Shown piece by piece: positions 7,601-12,736 of a stretch of 12,736 nt of DNA. Positions within the stretch are counted from its first letter, which is position 1. Each line of letters opens with the position of its first letter. A model generated the notes under the pieces. The model worked only from the letters and a program-made list of their open reading frames with translations. It did no database searches and had not been told where the DNA came from. Source of the DNA: Candidatus Heimdallarchaeota archaeon (GTDB lineage Archaea; Asgardarchaeota; Heimdallarchaeia; Heimdallarchaeales; Kariarchaeaceae); assembly GCA_015522385.1 (NCBI GenBank), contig WAMJ01000128.1, positions 1-12,736 of the forward strand, in the 5' to 3' direction. The position numbers were made by a program, and so were the translations under genes.

Positions 7601-9132
7601 TCCAACCCCTTCTTAGAGTTGAGATTAAGATGGGTTAATTCTTTCTTAGCAGTCTCAAAGGTGTTGTTCCTCTCTTCTGCTGCAGTGGATACAATCTCAT
7701 CGAGCTTAGACTTTACATTAGATTGAAGATCAGTAAATTCTGAATTTAGATTCTCATGAGTGGTGCTCAGGAACTCCTGGAGGAATGTGATGATCTCAGT
7801 CAACTGTTTCTCGATGGTTGAAACTGATGAGTTGGAGGCACTGGTTAATGACTGTTTGAAGTTGTTGTTTCGGCTCTTGACCTCTCCGAATTTCTCTGTC
7901 AGACCCTTATTAATTGACTTGGTAAGAGTGTCGAGCTCTGCCTCCAGTGTCATCTGACCCTTGTTCACTGCGGTGGTGAGCTCCTTCTCAGCAGACGCGA
8001 TGTCTTTACTTGTCTTGTCGAGGATCGCAGAAAGACTTTTCACGCTAGTCTTCTGAGTAGTCTCCACTGCTTTGGTCAACCCATCTTGGAGTTTCTCGAC
8101 AGATGACCTGACACTCTGCGATGTCCCGTCTATCACACCCTTTGTTGCCTCGCTGATCTGGGTTGAGAGATATTTTTCCTTCTCGTGCAGAACCTTTACA
8201 GACTCGTTGGTCCTAGAGTTTAATACCTTGAGTTTCTCCTGCACCTCCTGTTCGCGGGTTCCGACCTTCTCGGTTGAGAGATCAATGGTCTCTGCAGACA
8301 AGCTTGAGATTTCTTTGATGTAGCTCTCTACAAGTGAGTCTGCAACTTTGCCAAGGTTGGTTTTGAGATTCTCCAGATTCTCAGTCGTCGGTGCTTTTAA
8401 CCCCGCCATCCCTTGGTTCAGAACTGTGATCCTCGCAGTAACATTTAACGCCAACTCGTTGATGTAGTCCTGTATCTCCTGGATGGCAAGATCGGATGCC
8501 TCTGCAATTCTCTCCCTGTGCTTGTCAGTGGATGAATTGACCTCATTTACCATTTTGTCCCTGGTCTCCAGAAGAGATACCGAACTCGCAGTCAGATTGT
8601 CCGCTACTTCCTTGAGCGGTGGCAGAACCTCACCTTTAATCTGGTTCTGAACCTCAAGGGTAAGATCGCTCAACCCTGTGGCCTCTTTGGAGGCAATATT
8701 GTCGAGATTCTTGATCCGATCTTCGGTTATGGTGTCCATCCTTGTCTTGAGATCAGATATACTGATCTCGTTTTGGGATATTAGATCGTTGATCTTGGTC
8801 TGGATCTGTCCCTCGGCCTTACCCCACTGGTCATTGACCTTGGAGCTGAGCTCTGAGAGCTTTTGACTGAGCTTGGAGCTTATATCTGCGGACAACGCTA
8901 TCTGGGGTGCCACAGGGATATAGATCGCTGACTCTGGTGCTTTGGTCGGGACTTCCTTCACAAATCCATCCGTCTTGAGTTCCGAAAGTGCACCTTGTAC
9001 GGTACCCATATCGAGATCGGTATAGGCAGAGATCTGTCCTGCTGTCCTGAAGTTGAAGCCCACGAGTACCTCATAGACCTTGGCCTTGGTGTCGTCAAAA
9101 CCTATCGCTCTTAAATCGTCTGAGATTGCCAT
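4690..9132 (-). CDS. Giant coiled-coil protein with N-terminal TrmB-type winged helix and C-terminal PLD-like domain
   Basis: Not a recognised named protein; 1480 residues. Residues 1-75 match TrmB-type winged helices: LRAIGFDDTKAKVYEVL, a turn into TAGQISAYTDLDMGTVQGAL as recognition helix region, then LKTDGFVKEV and the wing ending YIPVAP. Residues about 80-1325 are almost uninterrupted helix rich in Ser, Thr, Lys, Glu, Asp and heptad-spaced Leu/Ile/Val, with no Cys seen and no Trp after W103. A break with prolines at 650, 693, 701 and 726 and the basic patch AVAKKKPE lies near the middle. Residues about 1335-1475 form an alpha/beta domain (IEIVAPSISWLDD, NITIITDPR, LNMIIVSRDNEEAMIA, FGIVTQDDE, then a final helix) like the PLD-like effector domain of TrmB regulators, without an HxK catalytic pair. 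Ordinary TrmB proteins are about 250-350 residues, so the rod is a huge insertion. Third gene of the operon, 1 base after the 433-residue rod, with a strong SD. DNA binding is inferred from fold only. Confidence 0.93.
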   Translation of the reverse strand: MAISDDLRAIGFDDTKAKVYEVLVGFNFRTAGQISAYTDLDMGTVQGALSELKTDGFVKEVPTKAPESAIYIPVAPQIALSADISSKLSQKLSELSSKVNDQWGKAEGQIQTKINDLISQNEISISDLKTRMDTITEDRIKNLDNIASKEATGLSDLTLEVQNQIKGEVLPPLKEVADNLTASSVSLLETRDKMVNEVNSSTDKHRERIAEASDLAIQEIQDYINELALNVTARITVLNQGMAGLKAPTTENLENLKTNLGKVADSLVESYIKEISSLSAETIDLSTEKVGTREQEVQEKLKVLNSRTNESVKVLHEKEKYLSTQISEATKGVIDGTSQSVRSSVEKLQDGLTKAVETTQKTSVKSLSAILDKTSKDIASAEKELTTAVNKGQMTLEAELDTLTKSINKGLTEKFGEVKSRNNNFKQSLTSASNSSVSTIEKQLTEIITFLQEFLSTTHENLNSEFTDLQSNVKSKLDEIVSTAAEERNNTFETAKKELTHLNLNSKKGLEKFASDLKEVLEEVRSTLSTDLKESQENFDKSIEESVVEYQKASSEILEKQQEQIKAIQAEADSLLSSAEAAKENLEEELSKLLNRARDENLDRFNTSVRNSFDKVNRDARRLKDTTAVDFESFNESFRNNISGLMNKVPSQIEDLFTNHTDKLQNFDRSFTSFKTRVSKHLGDLLQFMEANPKAVAKKKPEQEARINEQRLLISDFQRLVKEIEPFIKSEMDDTESTYLDVTKSLNKTVQFEIENVEGLMEKIKNDISGIVDSGVNELTSSKDTFTKEFSEQVGEAIFNATESIRTSLLSKFDDPLNSIINKANYVAKGTEGGESENRVLKSQSVLIEQINSAIESLTEGLKQGYTKVLSSIEEQIDLGFNRSNELKNEYMKLMQSLLEDQLKSIDMFALKMANSIKDVAESTTNNLKESIGSSNKKIEEVLASKNKEIDDSVNASIEKLRKDTAAQIEKINTFSSEFNATLDSIKGHTTSQLGDMVNSSKTNLKTNTEKLVSSLKKTTTTSTEAISTSRKSLSDQVGKPLAKVKSDVESLVRNFDATLSKSKEDLDKALNSVITNALSPLKDIYSEIESVKKSSTDFGEFISTIKEGIKKDLTTVFDAGIAKMNSHSLSHKETVNKEYAEQVANLFGFIDQTFDMIEMQVNDLQTEVNGATENALSNVNLQVSNSIEQVRGDIVGAAQTVLDVLNTSTDKASASLTTVVDKINNASSSFGELIDTKFSSHADKISERFSTYIADLQGELKIDNSMTYEKFKAASDKFKNDVKSVADTGMSEVQSTLKGIPDIITETLDAAGKSISLLNTISRGASSIEPKLIDTTYVEASKEAVIANLNGLIKRTKSKIEIVAPSISWLDDSEFDTFSRRNITIITDPRQHTDRDGMIIKKIQDSGTPLTLKEFDPSRTSLRSGLNMIIVSRDNEEAMIAHPVNSKEPFGIVTQDDEMVLQFSNILANFRSMRDWKFS

Positions 9133-9133
9133 T

Positions 9134-10435
9134 TTAGCTTACCTCCCTTTCTGTCTTCTTGATATCTTTGTTGAGAGACTCCACGATCTTGACCCCGTCC
9201 TTGACCAGTTTATCCTGAGCCTGTTTTACGGATTTTGTCTCCGAGGAAATCTTATCACTAAGATCTTTGAGTAGCTTCTCAAGTACCACGATCTCATCAG
9301 CAGTTGTAGAATCCATGTCTGTGATCAGTTTCTTCATACTCTCGATAACCTCCTGTGTGGAGCTCGATATTGTGTTGTCCACCGATCCTCTTGTGTCTGT
9401 TGACGCCTTCTTCAGCTCACTCTTAATACCCTCCATTGTAGATTGGATCGATTCACTTGTCTGCTTCAGTCCGATCTCGAACTGGTTGACCGCGTTCTTG
9501 ATGTCTCCGTCGACTTTGGATATCATGGAGGTCGTGGAGTTCTGGATCTTAGACTTAAGATCGTTAAGCTCTCCTTCCATGGCGGATATTCGTTTCTCCG
9601 TCTCCTCTTTGTGCTTTTGGAGAATCTGTTGAACCTGATGGTCGTAGTTACTCAGCGTTTCATCGATAGCACCATGTAGTTTAGACTCAAAAGAGTGGAT
9701 CGTATCTTGGAGCTCACCCACCTCCTTGGCAAAGTGAGTATCGATCTCAAGGTTCAGCTTGGACAGGTCCTGCTGGATGGTGGATATTATGTCCTTGATT
9801 GTCCCATTCACCAAGTCCTTCGTTCTTGTGACTCCCGCATAGACCTTCTCGGTCTTTGCCCCTATCTCCTCTGCAAAACTGTCCTTCAACTTGGATATGC
9901 TGCTGACGAGTTGCTCCCTGTTCATGGACAAGGTTTCCGAGATTGAAGACTCGAACTCAGTATTGAGAGCTGCGTTCACCTCAGTTACCTTAGATGACGA
10001 GGTCTCGAGATACTCATGGAGTTGTGCATTAATCTCCTCAATCCCTTTGTTGAAACTGGACACATTCTCCACTATGGAGGAGATGGTTTCCTGTAGGGTC
10101 TTGAGTGCACTCTCTTCCGCTGTTGTTATCTTTTCAGAACTCTCCTCATTGACTTTTTGAAGGATTGAGCCGATGTTTTCATTTAGGGACTTGAGCATGT
10201 CCTCGATATCCGTCTGATTTTTCAAGAGGGTCTGGTTCACCTTGTTGGCAAATTCCTCGATTTTCTCGTCAAACAGAGGACGGGTATCTTTCACTCGGTT
10301 GTGAAGGTTGTCCCGGTGGTTCTCCACCATCTGGGCGAATTCTTTTCTCATATCATCTAGATGACTCTTGGCCTCGTACTGTGCCTTGGCAATTTTCTTT
10401 ACTAATAATTGAATTTGTGGGTGTTCTTCTGACAT
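9134..10435 (-). CDS. Coiled-coil rod protein, 433 residues
   Basis: Function unknown. Nearly the whole chain is predicted helix by composition: only two prolines (6 and 53), no Cys, no Trp, and hydrophobic residues spaced as in coiled coils throughout. There is no signal peptide, membrane segment or catalytic motif. The style (short runs such as SSISKLKDSF and STIQQDLSKL, rich in Ser/Thr/Lys/Glu) closely resembles the rod of the 1480-residue protein next to it, so the two may pair or share ancestry; low-complexity resemblance alone could also explain it. The ATG is 8 bases after the ATPase stop, and its stop is 1 base before the next ATG, so translation of the three is probably coupled. A weak SD (GGAG within the ATPase stop region, or GTGGT nearer the ATG) precedes the start. 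Structural partner or adaptor between ATPase and giant rod is inference from position. Confidence 0.9.
   Translation of the reverse strand: MSEEHPQIQLLVKKIAKAQYEAKSHLDDMRKEFAQMVENHRDNLHNRVKDTRPLFDEKIEEFANKVNQTLLKNQTDIEDMLKSLNENIGSILQKVNEESSEKITTAEESALKTLQETISSIVENVSSFNKGIEEINAQLHEYLETSSSKVTEVNAALNTEFESSISETLSMNREQLVSSISKLKDSFAEEIGAKTEKVYAGVTRTKDLVNGTIKDIISTIQQDLSKLNLEIDTHFAKEVGELQDTIHSFESKLHGAIDETLSNYDHQVQQILQKHKEETEKRISAMEGELNDLKSKIQNSTTSMISKVDGDIKNAVNQFEIGLKQTSESIQSTMEGIKSELKKASTDTRGSVDNTISSSTQEVIESMKKLITDMDSTTADEIVVLEKLLKDLSDKISSETKSVKQAQDKLVKDGVKIVESLNKDIKKTEREVS
9141..9146 (-). promoter_or_regulatory. Strong Shine-Dalgarno for the giant coiled-coil gene
   Basis: GGAGGT on the minus strand sits 8 bases before the ATG at 9132 and overlaps the last codons of the 433-residue gene. 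It settles the start of the giant gene and suggests coupled but independently strong initiation on one message. Confidence 0.75.
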
Positions 10436-10443
10436 ATTACCAC

Positions 10444-12111
10444 TTACTCCGTTCTATCTACCTTCCTGATGAAGGCTTGGTGTTCAGGGTATTCCTTAAA
10501 TACCTCTATTGCGTACTTTTTCACCTCTTGAACCGATCCCTGCTCGTCCGCAGCGAGAAAAGCTCGTATCGACTTCGCGTACATGGCTCGCATGGCGTAG
10601 TGGAAGGTCTTGACGTCCATGGACTCGGCTTCCTTCCTGTACCTCAATCCTGCCTCTCTGAAATTCGTCTCTGCACTGATCTTCCCCGAAGCCCCCATCT
10701 CCTTGAAGAGCTCCGCGGCCTTCTGGAAAGCCTGAGCTGCATAGTACTCATGCCCCACTCTACCGAACGCTGATCCAAACTTCTCATTCATCTCTGCTAG
10801 CTTCTCCTTGTCGTTTGCTTTCACAAGGGCGACATTGGCCAACTGGAGGATTTCCCATGCGGTGTAGATAATTTCATGATCCAATGCCAAGTCTATGATC
10901 TCGATGAGCTTCCCTGAGATCTCATAAAGGAGGGAAATATCCTTGACCTGATTCACTCCAGTTTGTACAAGCTCAAGCTCTTTCGTGGAGGGAAGGTTAC
11001 CATCAGCCACTCTATCGTTTATCCGGGAGACGGTGAGTAGGAGCTCTGTCCTCACGTCCGTCGGGAGGAAGAACGAGGTGATGATCTCCCAGAGGGAGTT
11101 GGAGGGCACGGTGGCATATACGTCGTCAGCAGTGAGGACACCCTGTTTGACCAGATTGTCAATCAGTTTCCTTCCGAACTTCTCTTCGAGTTTCTTGACC
11201 TCGAAGTAGTTTCTTTCCTCCGTTGCCAGCTTAGCAAAGACATCGGTCTCTTCATCAGTTAGTCCAAAGAGCTCGGTGAGATTCTCCATCTCAACAATTC
11301 TGAACTCGTGTCCTGCAAGGAAGAGCGCCGTTCGAAGTGCGATGTCTATGGGGAGCCTTGAAGATGCCAGAGCTATCTCCTCCCTGTCATCCTTGTCCAG
11401 ACGCTCCCTCCTCCTGATCATTAATTCGCTCTCATTTATATCGAACGCATCGATACTTAGCAGAGTTACCGTATCTCCTAAATTCTGTATACCGAGGCTC
11501 TCTGTCAAGGAGTTGATGGAGGTAGTTACAAAGAATATCTGATCCGACATCTCACCTATCTTGAGAATGATCTCCATCAGGAGGTCGATTTGCTTCCTAC
11601 CACCATACCTGTCCATATTATCGAGGTCATCGATGAATATACCTATTATAGTCCCTGACTCCTTGAGCTTTGCAGTAACCGACTCAAAATTCTTCAAGAG
11701 CTCAGAGGCCAAGGAGGAGACTTCTGATGATTCGATTACCTCTATGAAGTTCGGTGGAAATTCCACGATATTGGTCTTGGTCCTCCTTTGCAGGAAGGAA
11801 CGCCACTCAGGTGTGATCTCATCTATTCGTGTAAATATTGTATTTAGTGATTCCTGAAATTGCTGGGGAAAGTAGATTGGTTCAGGTTTGACATCACGTA
11901 CCCTCTCTGCTATTGCCATCTCCCTGAACTTCTCCAGTAGAGAGGACTTTCCAGAGCCCGGAACACCCGTGATGTGAACCCACTGGTTCTGCGGCTTTTT
12001 CATTATTGTCATGTCATTTAGCCACTCGTAGAACCTGTCCGTTACTCGTTTTCTCCCAACAAAATTCGAAGTATCACAACTAGACACAAGGGGAGCAATC
12101 TCGATTTCCAT
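10444..12111 (-). CDS. P-loop ATPase (AAA_16/STAND-like) with winged-helix-like segment and TPR/SNAP-like C-terminus
   Basis: Probable ATP-driven regulator or loader, first gene of the operon. Numbering here is from a GTG at 12120 (558 residues); I prefer the ATG at 12111 (555 residues) because GGTG lies 6 bases before it. NFVGRKRVTDRFYEWL (19-34) is the usual entry motif of AAA_16/STAND and Orc1-like ATPases. Walker A is GVPGSGKSS (52-60, Lys58), Walker B is GIFIDDLDNMD (160-170, Asp164/Asp165), and a sensor-1-like strand FFVTTS (196-201) follows. Residues about 280-355 look like a winged helix (LTDEETDVFAKLA, FEVKKLEEKFG, LVKQGVL). Residues about 385-545 are helical repeats of TPR/SNAP character (HEYYAAQAFQKAAELFKEMG, then NFREAGLRYRKEAES). 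No membrane segment. Partners are probably the two coiled-coil proteins encoded directly behind it. A signalling STAND NTPase and a loader-type AAA ATPase are both possible. Confidence 0.92.
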   Translation of the reverse strand: MEIEIAPLVSSCDTSNFVGRKRVTDRFYEWLNDMTIMKKPQNQWVHITGVPGSGKSSLLEKFREMAIAERVRDVKPEPIYFPQQFQESLNTIFTRIDEITPEWRSFLQRRTKTNIVEFPPNFIEVIESSEVSSLASELLKNFESVTAKLKESGTIIGIFIDDLDNMDRYGGRKQIDLLMEIILKIGEMSDQIFFVTTSINSLTESLGIQNLGDTVTLLSIDAFDINESELMIRRRERLDKDDREEIALASSRLPIDIALRTALFLAGHEFRIVEMENLTELFGLTDEETDVFAKLATEERNYFEVKKLEEKFGRKLIDNLVKQGVLTADDVYATVPSNSLWEIITSFFLPTDVRTELLLTVSRINDRVADGNLPSTKELELVQTGVNQVKDISLLYEISGKLIEIIDLALDHEIIYTAWEILQLANVALVKANDKEKLAEMNEKFGSAFGRVGHEYYAAQAFQKAAELFKEMGASGKISAETNFREAGLRYRKEAESMDVKTFHYAMRAMYAKSIRAFLAADEQGSVQEVKKYAIEVFKEYPEHQAFIRKVDRTE

Positions 12112-12117
12112 TCTAAA

Positions 12118-12121
12118 CACC
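12118..12121 (-). promoter_or_regulatory. Shine-Dalgarno favouring the internal ATG of the ATPase gene
   Basis: GGTG on the minus strand lies 6 bases before the ATG at 12111. The alternative GTG start (12118-12120) overlaps this same element, so it could not use it. This favours a 555-residue protein beginning MEIEIAP. Confidence 0.4.
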
Positions 12122-12332
12122 GCTGTAATTGCATACGTCGGCTGAGAGTATTCTCACCGAATCATGCTTCTGTTTACAAGAAAGCAATTGTCCAAGATAT
12201 TTATAAGTTTCCGATGCTCAAGAAAAATTTTGCTTCAAAAGCTCCCCATCTAGAGATTCTGTCAAGAACTTTACATTTTGGTTGCACGAATAACCCAACA
12301 ATCTCCCTGTAGGGTTCATTCAACTATGATAT
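12121..12332. other. Intergenic region upstream of the operon
   Basis: These 212 bases hold no open frame worth calling. They contain the operon promoter and leader. On the minus strand a T-rich stretch (TTTTGAAGCAAAATTTTTCT, 12221-12240) could end transcription of the membrane-protein gene upstream, in the T-run manner of archaeal terminators, but it has no stable stem. Confidence 0.5.
12199..12213 (-). promoter_or_regulatory. BRE/TATA promoter of the ATPase-coiled-coil operon
   Basis: On the minus strand the sequence CGGAAAC-TTATAAAT reads as a purine-rich BRE directly followed by a TATA box. Transcription would start near 12177 and leave a leader of about 66 bases before the ATPase ATG, unlike the leaderless plus-strand genes. 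It is the best promoter match in the window. No operator repeat was recognised around it. Confidence 0.65.
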
Positions 12333-12736
12333 CTATAATCCTGCCAAGGAGAATGTATAGAGCGTGTGCCAGATCAGTACAACTGCACAGAGCAAGCAGA
12401 ATGCTATAATCAACCAGTCGCTCCTCCGCCGAGGGGTATATCTTCCAATCTGGCCGTTCTCTGTCTTGATCCTGAGAATCTTGCTAGACAGGGCCCACAT
12501 GGCAAAGAAGGTGATGACATGAAGTACGTTAGTAGCGAGGTCTGTCCGCCCCACAATGAGTTTCAGTGTGAACTCTAAGATGAGGAGGAAGAAAACTGGA
12601 ACCCAGTATAATCTCCTCTTCCACTGGTAAGGGGAGGCCAGACCAATAACTCCCCATATACCAACTGATGAACCCAAGAAGTTTAGGTGTGCAATATCTG
12701 TGATGTATATCGCCCAAGGTGGGTAGAGATTGATTG
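12333..12736 (-). CDS. Membrane protein, C-terminal part (runs off the window), weakly rhomboid-like
   Basis: The frame is open from the right edge to a TAG at 12333, giving 133 visible residues; the N-terminus lies outside, so a TTG at 12677 should not be taken as the start. Hydrophobic segments are LGSSVGIWGVIGLA, LYWVPVFFLLILEFTLKLIV, TNVLHVITFFAMWALSS and DWLIIAFCLLCAVVLIWHTL, with basic loops YQWKRR and YTPRRR between. GSSVGIWGVIG followed some 45 residues later by NVLH recalls the GxSG serine helix and the histidine helix of rhomboid proteases, but the GxSG order is altered and the GxxxG after the His is missing. It may be a rhomboid relative, an inactive one, or an unrelated membrane protein. 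It is on the same strand as the ATPase operon but 212 bases before it, with a separate promoter between, so it need not belong to that system. Confidence 0.7.
   Translation of the reverse strand, partial: INLYPPWAIYITDIAHLNFLGSSVGIWGVIGLASPYQWKRRLYWVPVFFLLILEFTLKLIVGRTDLATNVLHVITFFAMWALSSKILRIKTENGQIGRYTPRRRSDWLIIAFCLLCAVVLIWHTLYTFSLAGL

Noticed and set aside
4826..8866. Chain of plus-strand open frames of 62-178 codons opposite the giant coiled-coil gene
   Set aside because: They are antisense shadows of a low-stop, Ser/Leu/Glu-rich coding sequence, with no domains and no start signals; the minus-strand frame is continuous over 1480 codons.
9267..10773. Plus-strand open frames opposite the 433-residue rod and the ATPase
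   Set aside because: Same reason; the opposite strand carries recognisable ATPase motifs and a continuous operon.
4690..12111. Operon as an SMC/MukBEF or Rad50-Mre11 system
   Set aside because: The giant rod has no Walker A, Walker B or ABC signature at its ends, and no kleisin or nuclease gene is present; only the general layout is similar.
10444..12111. ATPase as a true Orc1/Cdc6 replication initiator
   Set aside because: The P-loop style is similar, but the long TPR/SNAP-like C-terminus and coupling to coiled-coil genes are not typical, and no origin-like repeats were seen nearby.
12143..12156. Hairpin TGAGA-gtat-TCTCA in the operon leader
   Set aside because: Five base pairs only, no wider conserved structure visible; not enough for a riboswitch or attenuator.

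Overview
The window looks archaeal. Evidence: a short type II methionine aminopeptidase, a winged helix of the archaeal TrmB type, BRE/TATA-like promoters about 25 bases ahead of two plus-strand starts (leaderless or nearly so), and a mix of ATG, GTG and possibly TTG starts. A longin/roadblock-like domain in the first gene would fit an Asgard archaeon, but nothing here proves that placement.

Left part, plus strand (1-4607), four genes: a 471-residue multidomain protein with a longin/roadblock-like N-terminal domain and a degenerate receiver-like domain; a class V PLP enzyme of the SufS/Csd cysteine desulfurase type; a classical short-chain dehydrogenase/reductase 34 bases behind it; and methionine aminopeptidase type II with all metal ligands intact. 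The last is a housekeeping enzyme. The other three have no clear shared pathway.

Right part, minus strand (12111 down to 4690), one tight operon behind a good BRE/TATA promoter. First comes a P-loop ATPase (AAA_16/STAND-like) with a winged-helix-like segment and TPR/SNAP-like helical repeats. It is followed after 8 bases by a 433-residue, almost pure coiled-coil rod. After 1 more base comes a 1480-residue protein: TrmB-type winged helix, about 1250 residues of coiled coil with a proline-containing break near the middle, and a C-terminal PLD-like domain of the TrmB type without the HKD catalytic motif. An ATPase plus two rods, the larger tipped with a DNA-binding fold, matches no named system I know and is the main candidate for something undescribed. 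It might organise DNA, build a filament or scaffold, or sense a ligand; the sequence does not decide.

At the right edge, also on the minus strand, is the C-terminal part of a membrane protein with about four hydrophobic segments and a weak rhomboid-like pattern, separated from the operon by 212 bases that carry the operon promoter. The 82 bases between the two convergent blocks hold no gene and no convincing terminator. No RNA genes, CRISPR arrays, insertion sequences or long DNA repeats were seen.
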